From NCBI GenBank assembly GCA_035550795.1, contig DASZOL010000052.1:62001-126000 (forward strand): a stretch of 64,000 nt of DNA. Direction: 5' to 3'. The first letter of the stretch is position 1; every line of letters starts with the position of its first letter. This document shows positions 1 to 8,076 of the stretch, in pieces. This DNA is from DASRDR01 sp035550795. Lineage in GTDB: Bacteria; Methylomirabilota; Methylomirabilia; Rokubacteriales; DASRDR01. The notes beneath the pieces are model-generated. The model did no database searches, was not told the DNA's origin, and saw only the letters and a program-made list of their open reading frames with translations. A program made the position numbers and the translations under genes.

Positions 1-752
1 CCGGCTGACCCGGTGAAGGGTCGCAGTGCCTCCCGGGCGCCGGCGCGGATCCGCTCGTAGACGTCCGGGCTGATCCGGCTGACGAGAGGAGTGCTCTCGA
101 CCTCGGTGGCCACGAACTCGTCAACGGACGCGAACCGCGCACGGCCGAGGCGGCTCCGTGTCCCCGTCACTGCCAGCCCGGCCGACTCCACCAGGGCCGT
201 GAGCTCCGCAAGATCGCCACAGACGAAGTAGGCGCCGAGCAACGACGCCGCCTCGGGGCCTGCGTGGCGGGCCGCCATCTCGACGAACGGCGCGTATGCG
301 GGCTGCGCGTCCAGACGGCCGGGGACCAGGACGGCGACGGTGCCGCCGGGCGCGGCGACCCGCCTCATCTCCCGCAGCGCCCGAGACCGATCCGGAAAGA
401 ACATGAGCGCCATCTGGCACAGCACCACGTCAAAGGTCGCGTCCGGGAAGGGCAACGCCGCGACGTCCCCTTGCCGCCACGTGACGTCCGGACGAACCCG
501 GCGGGCGACGGTCAGCATGGCCTCATTGAGGTCGAGCCCGACCACCCGGCCCGAGCCCGCCTGGCGCGCGGCGACGGTGCGAGCGACGATGCCGGTGCCG
601 CACGCCACGTCGAGCACGGCCTGACCCGGAGCCACACCCGCGAACTCGACCAGGTGCGGCGCCCAATCCGCGAAGAACACCGGCACGAACTTCGCCTCGT
701 ACATTTCCGCCGTTGCGAGCGACAGCTGGAAGGTCTCAGTGGACGTTCCCAT
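1..752 (-). CDS. Class I SAM-dependent methyltransferase (3' end cut by window edge)
   Basis: I translated this by hand from the reverse strand. The protein starts MGTSTETFQLSLATAEMYEA and is open to base 1, so about 250 residues are visible and the C-terminus lies outside the window. Residues about 40-60 carry the SAM-binding motif I, VLDVACGTGIVA. It is followed by an acidic end of beta-2 (VVGLDLNEAML) and the motif DVVLCQMALMFFPDRSRALREM, typical of the Methyltransf_11/UbiE group. The substrate cannot be told. The ATG at 750-752 has a strong GGAGGAGG ribosome site 8 bases upstream. The gene is divergent from an AraC-type regulator, which may control it. Confidence 0.85.
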   Translation of the reverse strand, partial: MGTSTETFQLSLATAEMYEAKFVPVFFADWAPHLVEFAGVAPGQAVLDVACGTGIVARTVAARQAGSGRVVGLDLNEAMLTVARRVRPDVTWRQGDVAALPFPDATFDVVLCQMALMFFPDRSRALREMRRVAAPGGTVAVLVPGRLDAQPAYAPFVEMAARHAGPEAASLLGAYFVCGDLAELTALVESAGLAVTGTRSRLGRARFASVDEFVATEVESTPLVSRISPDVYERIRAGAREALRPFTGSA

Positions 753-840
753 CGTGGCCTCCTCCGGACCGTTGGACGTGCCATCGCGCGTTCCCGAGCC
801 ACCCGGCAGACCGGTCTACGCCGCAGTGTATGATCGCGCC

Positions 841-1956
841 GTGAACTCACGCGATGACCGAGCGTCCAGATTGCGTGCCTCGCCATCCAGGGCGGCGGCG
901 CCGCTTGCCCACGCGTCCGGCGAGCTTGCTCCGCCGTCCAGCCTCGGCGGGTTCGCAGGCGCCGACGCGCTGTCGGACGTGCTGCGGACCGTGAGGCTCA
1001 CGGGAGCAGTGTTCTTCCTGGTGGAAGCGTCGTCCCCGTGGCGCATCGCGCTGCCGGACAGCAGAGCCCTCGCCCCCCTCATCCTGCCGCAGGCCCAGCA
1101 CATCATCTCGTACCACGTCGTGACCGACGGCTCGGGATGGGGCGGACTCCTGGACGACTCCCCGGTGCGGCTGGAATCCGGCGACGTCCTCGTGTTCCCG
1201 CACGGCGACGCGTACGCCATGTCGATCGATTCCGGCGCGCGCGGAGGGCCGGACATTGCGGAGGTCATGACGTTCATGCGGGAGATCGCCGCCCGACACT
1301 TGCCGTTCACGATCCGAGAGGGCGGCGGCGGCTCGGGCCGCCTCCATCTGGCGTGCGGCTTCCTCGGCTGTGACGTGCGGCCCTTCAATCCGCTCCTGGC
1401 GACCCTGCCCCGGCTGCTTCACGTGCGCCGGGACGCCCATTCGCCGGGCGATCCACTCGGCCAGCTGGTCGACTTCACCCTCGCGGAATCGCGCGAGCCC
1501 CGCGCGGGCGGCGAGTGCGTGCGGCTGCGCCTTGGCGAGCTCATGTTCGTCGAAGTGGTGCGGCGCTATCTCGCGACCCTTCCAGCCGAGCAGACCGGCT
1601 GGCTCGCGGGCTTGCGCGATCCCAAGATCGGGCGCGCCTTGGGCCTGCTCCACGAGCGGCCTGCTCGCCCCTGGACGCTGGGCGGCCTGGCAAGGGACGT
1701 CGGGCTGTCGCGCTCGGCGCTGGCGGACCGCTTCACGCACTTCGTCGGCCAGCCGCCGATGCAGTACCTCACGCGCTGGCGGATGCAGGTCGCGGCACGC
1801 CACCTCGCCGAGGGCGTGACTAAGGTCGCCGCGGTCGCCGCCGAGGTCGGCTACGACTCGGAGGCCGCCTTCAATCGCGCATTCAAGAAAGCGGCCGGCG
1901 TCCCACCCGGAGCCTGGCGTCGCCGACACGCGGGAGGTCTCCCCTCGCCGGGATAG
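841..1956 (+). CDS. AraC family transcriptional regulator (cupin_6 sensor domain)
   Basis: Two-domain regulator of about 371 residues. The N-terminal half begins DALSDVLRTVRLTGAVFF and fits the AraC-type cupin sensor family that binds an unknown small ligand. The C-terminal about 100 residues form the double helix-turn-helix: LGGLARDVGLSRSALADRF for the first HTH and VAAVAAEVGYDSEAAFNRAF for the second. I chose the GTG at 841. An in-frame ATG at 739 would add 34 low-complexity residues that overlap the start of the divergent methyltransferase gene, whereas family similarity begins after 841. Regulators of this kind usually control a divergent neighbour, here the methyltransferase, but no operator was identified. 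Confidence 0.85.
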   Translation: MNSRDDRASRLRASPSRAAAPLAHASGELAPPSSLGGFAGADALSDVLRTVRLTGAVFFLVEASSPWRIALPDSRALAPLILPQAQHIISYHVVTDGSGWGGLLDDSPVRLESGDVLVFPHGDAYAMSIDSGARGGPDIAEVMTFMREIAARHLPFTIREGGGGSGRLHLACGFLGCDVRPFNPLLATLPRLLHVRRDAHSPGDPLGQLVDFTLAESREPRAGGECVRLRLGELMFVEVVRRYLATLPAEQTGWLAGLRDPKIGRALGLLHERPARPWTLGGLARDVGLSRSALADRFTHFVGQPPMQYLTRWRMQVAARHLAEGVTKVAAVAAEVGYDSEAAFNRAFKKAAGVPPGAWRRRHAGGLPSPG

Positions 1957-2092
1957 GCCCAGCCGCTCCGCTCCCGAGCGATCCGGCTGCGCCCGTTGTT
2001 TGACACCCGCGGTCGCGTCATGCTCCATTGGTGGCCATGGACGCCGCAGCCAACCGGCGGCCGTCGCGGCCTCGGCTCGACGCGACGGGCCG

Positions 2093-3436
2093 GTGATCGG
2101 GTCCTTCACCCGGCGCATCGCGGCAACCGGCGTCCTCGTCCCTCTCGCCATCCTGGCTGCCCTCGCGCCTGGCCCGAGTTGTGCCCAGCCTCGGTACGGC
2201 GCGCCGCTCTCGGAGGTCTTCGATCCGGACGAGCCGCCCGAGACCAACTACCGCCTGGCGCCCTACCTCACCTTCGGCGCCGAGATCGAGCTCCAGTACG
2301 AGTACCGGAAGAACCTGAGCCTGGACGATCGCCCCGACAACGAGGCGGCGTTCTTCGAGCCCGAGCTGTCCCTGGCGTTCTCCTTCGACCCGGATCCGCG
2401 GTTCCAGGCGTTCCTGAACGTCGTGGTCTCGCGCGAGGTCGCCTGGAAGATCGAGGCCCATCAGTCCAAGCCGAGCGACGACGTCGCGCTGACGATCCAG
2501 GAGGCCTTCGTCTGGGTGCGAGCGCTCCCGAGCGGGCTGTCCCTTCAGCTCGGGCGCCAGCGCTTCGAGGACGAGCGCCAGTGGCTCTACGACGAGGAGC
2601 TCGACGCCTTGAGGGTTCGATACGAGCGCGAGGCCCTTGCGGCCGAGCTCTCGGCGAGCCGCGATGGGCTCGTCCGGAAGAACGTGCTCAGCGGACACAC
2701 CCCGGATCGGATCAACAACTACATGCTCCTCGCGAGCTATCGTCCGCTCGAGGATCTCACGCTCGAGGGGTATGCCATCGCGCGCGACAACCGGGACGCG
2801 GATCGATCACGTCCCGTCTTCGTCGGCCTGCGCTCGTGGGGCGAGCCCATCGAGGACCTCGATTACTGGATCGAGCTCGGATACGCGGCGGGCCGTGACG
2901 GCTCGAACCGGATCCGCGGGTGGGGCGTCGATCTCGGCGCCACCTACGAGTTCCAGGTCGGACCGAAGCCGGCTCTGACGCTCGGCATCGCCTTCGGCTC
3001 CGGCGACCGCAATCCGGATGACGGCACCGACCGGAGCTTCCGGCAGACCGGGCTCCAGGAGAACGAGGCCGACTTCGGAGGCGCGACGGAGTTCAAGTAC
3101 TACGGCGAGGTTCTCGATCCCGAGCTGAGCAACCTCGCCGTCCTCACGGCCGGGATCGGGATCCGGCCGAGCGACAACGTCTCCGTGGACCTCGTCTATC
3201 ACTACTACCTGCAGCATCGGGCGTCGTCGACCCTCCGCAATGCCGGGCTCGAGGCCGAGCCGTCCGGCCGCAGCCGACGGCTCGGCAGCGAAGTCGATCT
3301 CATCCTCGGCCTTCAGAACCTCTTCGACCGTCTCGAGGTCCGGGCCGTGCTCGGGTACTTCTCCCCGGGCGCGGCCTTTGCGGAGCGGAACGGCGGCGCG
3401 TGGGTCGCGCGCACCGAGGTGCAGTTTCGCTTCTGA
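2093..3436 (+). CDS. Alginate-export-type outer-membrane beta-barrel protein
   Basis: Probable outer-membrane porin/channel of about 447 residues. From the GTG at 2093 the protein opens with a signal peptide (RRIAATGVLVPLAILAALAP, then SCAQ and a likely cleavage site). An ATG at 2000 in the same frame would only add 31 basic residues before that signal. The mature part is a series of alternating amphipathic strands (EIELQYEYRKNLSLDD, ALTLGIAFGSGDRN) and ends ...TEVQFRF, the terminal aromatic signature recognised by the BAM machinery. The pattern resembles alginate_export (AlgE-like) proteins. The cargo is unknown, and alginate is not implied by anything else here. It is convergent with the histidine kinase gene, 6 bases apart. 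Confidence 0.75.
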   Translation: MIGSFTRRIAATGVLVPLAILAALAPGPSCAQPRYGAPLSEVFDPDEPPETNYRLAPYLTFGAEIELQYEYRKNLSLDDRPDNEAAFFEPELSLAFSFDPDPRFQAFLNVVVSREVAWKIEAHQSKPSDDVALTIQEAFVWVRALPSGLSLQLGRQRFEDERQWLYDEELDALRVRYEREALAAELSASRDGLVRKNVLSGHTPDRINNYMLLASYRPLEDLTLEGYAIARDNRDADRSRPVFVGLRSWGEPIEDLDYWIELGYAAGRDGSNRIRGWGVDLGATYEFQVGPKPALTLGIAFGSGDRNPDDGTDRSFRQTGLQENEADFGGATEFKYYGEVLDPELSNLAVLTAGIGIRPSDNVSVDLVYHYYLQHRASSTLRNAGLEAEPSGRSRRLGSEVDLILGLQNLFDRLEVRAVLGYFSPGAAFAERNGGAWVARTEVQFRF

Positions 3437-3442
3437 TGCGGC

Positions 3443-4906
3443 TCACCCGCCGGCGGGCATCGACAGCGTGACGCGGAACGTCCGGTCGGGGAGGAGGAGC
3501 CGTGTCTCGATCTCGATGCCCAAGAGGTCGGCGAGAGCGCGCACGAGGGCCAGTCCGAGGCCGACCCGGTGGACGCCGGCGCGGGCCTCGTCCTTTCGCC
3601 AGAATCGATCGAACATCACGCCGAGGTCCTCCGGCTCGAGATTGGCGGCTCGGTTGCTGAAGCTCACCGAGGCGCGGCCGCGGGTCTCCTCCGAGGCGCA
3701 GACCACCGGCGTGTCCGGCAGGCTGTAGGCGACCGCGTTGGCCAGGAGGTTGGACACCGCCAGCGCGAACTTCTCCGCGTCCGTCTCGAATCGAAGCTCG
3801 CGCGAGATCTCCTGCCTGAACTCGATGCCCCGGGCCGCCGCCTCCCTGGCGAGCGGTTTCCAGGCGGCGTCGACGACCTCCGCCACGTGGACCGGAGTCG
3901 TCCAGATCTGCTCCCGACCCTCATCGTAGCGCGCCAGGGCCAGCAGGTGCACGACGACGCGCTCCATCTGCTGAGCGATCGCCCCCGCATCCTCGAAGAA
4001 CTGGCGGACGACCGCCTTGTCATCGGGCCAGCGCACGCCGACCTCGCTCAGGTTCCGGAGCTCGGTGATCGGGGTCTTGAGCTCGTGGGCGATGTCGCTC
4101 GACAGCCGCCGCTCCCGCTTGAAGCCCGCTTCCACGCGAGCGAGCAGGGCGTTGACCTGCTCGACGACGACCGCGATCTCCTCGGGCGGCGCCCTCACGG
4201 CGATCCGAGTGTCGAGGGAGGTCACCTCGAGCGCCCGCACCTGGCCGGTCATCTGGTCCAGCGCGCGGAGGCCAATTCGCAGCCCGAACTGCATGAGCGC
4301 GGCGAGCGCCACGATGAGGCCCGTCCCGAGGCCGGCGACCGTCAGCTCCATGCGCCGGATCCCGGCATCGAACTGCTCACGCTCGCGCGCGACGAGAAGC
4401 GTGAGGGTCGGGGTGCCGGACGCCGTCGGGGCCGGAGCGGGAGCGTCCTTCGCCTCCGCCGGGTCCTCCTCGACGTCCAAGGGTGGAATGAAGTCGACCT
4501 GGACCTGGCGCCCCCGGCGGCCGTCAGGCAGACGCACGTCGCCGAAGCGCGGCATCGGCGCGGGCTCCAGGGACCGGGCAAGACCCGCCTGGCGGGTCTC
4601 TTCGCTTGCGTCGAATGACGGGGATCGCTGGAGGAGGGAGCCGTCCGCCATCCACAGCTCGAAGTACTCGGGGCTGGAGCCCGCCCCGAACTCGGGCATG
4701 TGCTCGCGCTCGAACTCGAACTCGATCTGGTCGGCTTCCTGCTCGGTCAGCGCGATGAGCCCTTGCGCCCTGGCGAGCAGCGCCCGGTCGTACTCGCGCT
4801 GCAGCGCGTCGGCGACGACCGTCCTGAGCGCGAATCCCGCCACGAGGAGAGCCGCCGCGGTGCCGCCGAGGAGGTACACGAACAGACGCGCGCGGAGCGA
4901 GCGCAT
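3443..4906 (-). CDS. Two-component sensor histidine kinase (QseC/CusS type)
   Basis: Inner-membrane sensor kinase of 487 residues. A first membrane helix (LFVYLLGGTAAALLVAGFAL) is followed by a periplasmic region of about 170 residues containing an Ala/Pro-rich stretch. A second helix (VAGLGTGLIVALAALMQFG) follows, then a HAMP linker. The DHp box DIAHELKTPITEL carries phospho-accepting His274. The HATPase domain has the N-box LLANAVAYS and G2 box VGLGLALVRAL. The G1 region reads SNRAANLEPEDLGVMFDRFWR, where the usual N-P-G or D-x-G is missing, so ATP binding may be weakened. The start ATG lies 1 base after the response regulator stop, so the two form an operon. The signal is unknown. Confidence 0.9.
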   Translation of the reverse strand: MRSLRARLFVYLLGGTAAALLVAGFALRTVVADALQREYDRALLARAQGLIALTEQEADQIEFEFEREHMPEFGAGSSPEYFELWMADGSLLQRSPSFDASEETRQAGLARSLEPAPMPRFGDVRLPDGRRGRQVQVDFIPPLDVEEDPAEAKDAPAPAPTASGTPTLTLLVAREREQFDAGIRRMELTVAGLGTGLIVALAALMQFGLRIGLRALDQMTGQVRALEVTSLDTRIAVRAPPEEIAVVVEQVNALLARVEAGFKRERRLSSDIAHELKTPITELRNLSEVGVRWPDDKAVVRQFFEDAGAIAQQMERVVVHLLALARYDEGREQIWTTPVHVAEVVDAAWKPLAREAAARGIEFRQEISRELRFETDAEKFALAVSNLLANAVAYSLPDTPVVCASEETRGRASVSFSNRAANLEPEDLGVMFDRFWRKDEARAGVHRVGLGLALVRALADLLGIEIETRLLLPDRTFRVTLSMPAGG

Positions 4907-4907
4907 G

Positions 4908-5573
4908 CTACTCGACGAAGTACCCGAAGCCCCGTCGTGTCTGCACGATCGGAGGCTCCCCCTGGACGTGGATCTTCCTGCGAAGGCCGGAGACCAGCAC
5001 CTCGATGACGTTGCTCGACACGTCCGAGTCGCTCCGGTGCAGGTGCTCGACCAGCTGCTCCTGCGAGAAGACCTGGCCGCGCTGGTAGGCGAGGAACTCC
5101 AGCAGCGCGTACTCCCTCGGCGTCAGGCGGAGCACGGACCCGAGCCGCGAGACCTGTCGGCGGGCGGCGTCGATCTCGAGGGAGCCCAGCCGGAGGATCG
5201 GGTTCTTCGCCTGGTGCCGGCGGCGCACGAGAGCCTGGATCCGCGCGCAGAGCTCCTCGAACGCGAAGGGCTTGACCAGGTAGTCGTCGGCGCCCAGCTG
5301 GAGACCCTTCACCCGATCGTCCACCCGGTCCCGGGCCGACAGGATCAGGACGTGGGTGCTGCGCCCCTGGGCCCGGAGCCGGAGCAACACCTCCAGCCCG
5401 GACAGGCCGGGGAGCATGAGGTCGAGCACGATGACGTCGTACTCGTAGGTCTCGGCGAGGGCGAGCCCGTCCTCACCGTCGCCGGCCAGATCGACGGCGT
5501 AGCCGAGCTTCCTCAGGCCCTGGCTGAGGGACCGGAGGAGGCGCTGGGAATCGTCGACGAGCAGGATCTTCAC
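4908..5573 (-). CDS. OmpR/PhoB family response regulator
   Basis: DNA-binding response regulator of 221 residues, full family length. The receiver domain carries acidic residues VDDS near residues 7-8, phosphorylated Asp51 in VIVLDLMLPG, a Thr/Ser switch in VLILSARD, and Lys in DYLVKPFAFEEL. The C-terminal winged helix (trans_reg_C) shows LTPREYALLEFLAYQRGQVFS and ends RRKIHVQG...VQTRRGFGYFVE. It is the first gene of a two-gene operon with the downstream kinase. Probable targets are neighbouring envelope genes such as the barrel protein, but this is inference. Confidence 0.92.
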   Translation of the reverse strand: MKILLVDDSQRLLRSLSQGLRKLGYAVDLAGDGEDGLALAETYEYDVIVLDLMLPGLSGLEVLLRLRAQGRSTHVLILSARDRVDDRVKGLQLGADDYLVKPFAFEELCARIQALVRRRHQAKNPILRLGSLEIDAARRQVSRLGSVLRLTPREYALLEFLAYQRGQVFSQEQLVEHLHRSDSDVSSNVIEVLVSGLRRKIHVQGEPPIVQTRRGFGYFVE

Positions 5574-5716
5574 GGGCTCCTCGACGGCCGAGGCCGGCCG
5601 TCTTGTCCGGCGAGCGGAGGGCGAGACGCGGGAACCCTGCCCCGTCCACGCCGGGTGGTCCGGCGCCGCTAGGGTAAGCGAGGAGAGGAGGCGCAGGCAA
5701 CGACAGACCCGGGGAT

Positions 5717-5782
5717 CCTTCGAGGGCGGCTCGGCGCCGATCCGGAGCGGCCGGAGACCGGCTCCCGGCGAACCCTCGAAGG
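5717..5782. repeat. Long hairpin between minus-strand genes
   Basis: A perfect 10-base inverted repeat (ccttcgaggg at 5717-5726, ccctcgaagg at 5773-5782) encloses about 46 GC-rich bases that can fold further. It lies in the 273-base gap between an exported-protein gene and the downstream response regulator. No T-run follows on the minus strand, so it is not a textbook intrinsic terminator. A terminator, an RNA-stability stem or a regulator site are all possible. No other gene was seen in this gap. Confidence 0.4.
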
Positions 5783-5846
5783 CGGCCGGGAACCGATCTC
5801 TCCTACCCGCACCGGCGCGTCACCCCGGCGGCATGCCGCCGGAGCC

Positions 5847-6620
5847 TCACTCGTCGAAGTCCGCGACCTGAAACCGAATCAGCCTCGTGACGCCGTCCGC
5901 GACGAGCCCGACCTCGGCGCAGTACAGCTTGATGCTCTCGGCACCCGGCTCGAGCGGCGACGTCTCCGTAATCTGGACGCACTCCTCGAACGTCCCGGCC
6001 GGGGTCTCCACGGTGAGCCCCATGCTGACGTGCTCCGCCCGGTCCAGCGCCACCGGGGCCGCCTGCTCCTGCGCATAGCGCGCCCCGAGCAGGAACGATC
6101 CGGGCATGATCAGGCCCGGGCGCGCCTTGCCCTCCTCGGTGTCCCTCCCCGCCAGCCAGGCACCCTCGTGGCTCACGACCTCCCCGTCCTCGTAGATGTC
6201 GACGGCCTCGCCGAAGTAGTAGATGTCGTTCGTCTCCTCGCATCGCGCGTAGTAGTTCCGCGAGACCTCGACGAGCTCCCCGTCCTTCCACTCCCGTTCC
6301 TCGACCACCCGGGCGTTCACGGACAGGGGCTCCCCTTCCTCGTCCTTGAACCGGATCGTCTTCGTCTCATTGAGGACACTGATCAGCACCCGCACGGTCT
6401 CCCCATCCTCGTCCCCCTTGAACAGAAGCCAGTCGCCGGGCCTGATGCTGAAGTAGAGATTCCGTCCCGTGTTCGAGAACGTGCACTCGTCCAGCGGGAA
6501 CTGGGTCGTGAACTGCGGCTCGGCTTGCGCCCGGGCCGTCCCCAGCCCCCCGCCTAACAGCATGAGGGTCAGGACCACCGTCACCGCGCTCGACTGCGCG
6601 ATCCTCCGCTGCCGCTTCAT
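5847..6620 (-). CDS. Exported protein of unknown function
   Basis: Not recognised. The 257-residue product starts MKRQRRIAQSSAVTVVLTLM, a clear Sec signal peptide with a likely cleavage after ARA (GTARA-QAEPQF). The mature part is rich in Asp/Glu and beta-strand-like segments (GDWLLFKGDEDGETVRVLISVLNETKTI, WKDGELVEVSRNYYARCEETNDIYYFGEAVDIYEDGEVVSHEGAWLAG written in two parts). It holds a few cysteines (DECTF, YARCEE, FEECVQ, LYCAEVG) that could form disulfides in the periplasm. The ATG at 6620 is preceded by GGGGAG at a proper distance; an earlier ATG at 6662 lacks one. It looks like a free-standing gene. Confidence 0.7.
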   Translation of the reverse strand: MKRQRRIAQSSAVTVVLTLMLLGGGLGTARAQAEPQFTTQFPLDECTFSNTGRNLYFSIRPGDWLLFKGDEDGETVRVLISVLNETKTIRFKDEEGEPLSVNARVVEEREWKDGELVEVSRNYYARCEETNDIYYFGEAVDIYEDGEVVSHEGAWLAGRDTEEGKARPGLIMPGSFLLGARYAQEQAAPVALDRAEHVSMGLTVETPAGTFEECVQITETSPLEPGAESIKLYCAEVGLVADGVTRLIRFQVADFDE

Positions 6621-6773
6621 GTGCCATCTCCCCTCTCCGGGACGGGCATGGGAGAAACCCATCCCGCGGGCATCGTGCGGCGGCAGCCTGAGGATTCCCT
6701 GAGGACTCGGCGGATTTCTTCCGGCGGGCAGGGACCCGGGCCCGGCGATGGCCCGGCGCCGATGGGCGCCGGC

Positions 6774-7472
6774 CTATCTTGGCGGCTTAACCACGACCGT
6801 CTCGGAGGGCGGTCGGCTCAGGAACCGGGCAGGGCTCAAGAGGAACTGATCGAAGCCGACGCCTTCCATCCCCGCCTGCACGCGAACGCTGACCTCGCCG
6901 CTGGCCCGAAAGTGGACGTGCGACCCGGGTGCTCCGCCGTCCGCCGAGTCGCACCCCACCCAGGTCCAGCCCTCGCGCGCCGGCCCCTGCGCGGCCAGGT
7001 AGCTCCCCGTCGCTGGCCGGAGCACGTCCCGACCCTCCCGGTCGACCGCGTCGGTGAACTGCACGTAGAGCAGGTTCGCCCGGGACTTGCCCTTGGGCTT
7101 GCCCACCTTCATGTGAATCCAGCACCGGTAGGGCACGCCGCCCTGAACCCTGACCCTGAACCGCACGTGGGGGTCGTTCTCGGGCGGAGGGTCCAGCTCG
7201 TCGCCGGTGTTTGGCGTGCCGACCAGCCTGCCTCCGGGCGAGGCAGAATCCGTCCAGAAGTCGAACTCGTAGAGGGCGCTCCTCGGCAAGTCCGCCACGT
7301 GAACGACGACGTCGAGGAGAGGCCCCGCGGGCGCCGGCCCCTGCGCCCTTGCCGGGCTGAGGCCCGTCCCCAGGCCCATCAGGCCGAGGACTCCCGCAGC
7401 CGCGAGGATCGACGTGGGGAGCCGGCGGCCCCGCGTCGGCCGCACCGGAGCCCTGAGGCCATCAGGCTTCAT
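6774..7472 (-). CDS. Exported protein with carbohydrate-binding-like beta-sandwich
   Basis: Product of 232 residues. An N-terminal basic stretch is followed by a hydrophobic signal segment (LPTSILAAAGVLGLMGLGTG) and a cleavage-like SPARAQ. The rest resembles the galactose-binding-like domain found in many bacterial exoproteins: a YRCWIHMKVGK strand, NLLYVQFTDAVDREGRDV, GWTWVGCDS, then the closing EVSVRVQAGMEGVGFDQFLLSPARFL. From memory this closing pattern (basic or aromatic strand, x-x-D-Q-[FI]-x-LSP) is common in carbohydrate-binding or cell-surface proteins. No catalytic residues are evident, so a binding role is inferred. It is probably transcribed separately from its downstream neighbour. 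Confidence 0.65.
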   Translation of the reverse strand: MKPDGLRAPVRPTRGRRLPTSILAAAGVLGLMGLGTGLSPARAQGPAPAGPLLDVVVHVADLPRSALYEFDFWTDSASPGGRLVGTPNTGDELDPPPENDPHVRFRVRVQGGVPYRCWIHMKVGKPKGKSRANLLYVQFTDAVDREGRDVLRPATGSYLAAQGPAREGWTWVGCDSADGGAPGSHVHFRASGEVSVRVQAGMEGVGFDQFLLSPARFLSRPPSETVVVKPPR

Positions 7473-7565
7473 CCGCCGGCGCTCCGTGGCAACCCCTTGC
7501 CCGGGCGCCGTCCGGCCGTCACGTCCGCGGGTGCAGGGGGAGGGACGGGCGGCATCCCGGCGGGC

Positions 7566-8057
7566 CTACCGCTGGCGGCTCCACAGCTTCCTCCCGCCTG
7601 CATCGTAGGTGATCCGCATCGTCTGCCCGTCCTCCGTGACGCCATACCGTCCGACACGCTGCCACTGGCCGCTCGGACCCGCCAGGTAGAGCACGCCGTC
7701 CTCTCCCGCCAGTCCCGGCGCCTGGCCACCGGACCGTTCTCGTCGGCGCTAGCGCCTTGCGGCGCGCGCTCCGCAGCGGCCGGCACCCTCCCCGGGGGCC
7801 CCGGCCGCGGAGCCGCCAGGCCCCCGACCCTCGGACGTCGCCGCGCCGGCCTCCCCGGGCTGGCCGAGCGCCAGCGGAATCAGGTTCCTGGCCTCTGAAG
7901 ACGGCATCCCCGAGAACGCTCCCGGCGCGCTGGGGGCGCCGGAGCCGGTCGCCGGATCGAGTGCCAGGGCGGCGCTCCCTGCCGCATCAGGCTCCGCGTG
8001 TCCTGTACCAGTAGTGCGACGGTCGACAAGGATGACGCCAGCCGTCATCGGGCTCAT
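7566..8057 (-). pseudogene. Small reading frame interrupted by an in-frame TAG
   Basis: On the minus strand, a frame opening at an ATG at 8057 (preceded by GGGAG, 20 bases after the metalloprotease stop) runs about 102 codons to a TAG at 7749-7751. It then continues in the same frame to a TAG at 7566-7568. The downstream segment reads APGLAGEDGVLYLAGPSG, QWQRVGRYGVTEDGQTMRI and YDAGGRKLWSRQR, with strong GC at third codon positions, so it looks genuinely coded. The upstream half is Ala/Gly/Pro-rich and less convincing. Either a small gene has been broken by a stop codon, or the last about 55 codons belong to a short gene with an unseen alternative start. Function unknown. Apart from this the about 500 bases between the neighbouring genes hold nothing I can support. 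Confidence 0.4.
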
Positions 8058-8076
8058 CTCACGTCTCCCGCTTCTG

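Noticed and set aside
847..2247. 466-residue minus-strand frame opposite the AraC-type regulator
   Set aside because: The plus-strand frame has cupin and HTH motifs; the minus frame is a complement shadow.
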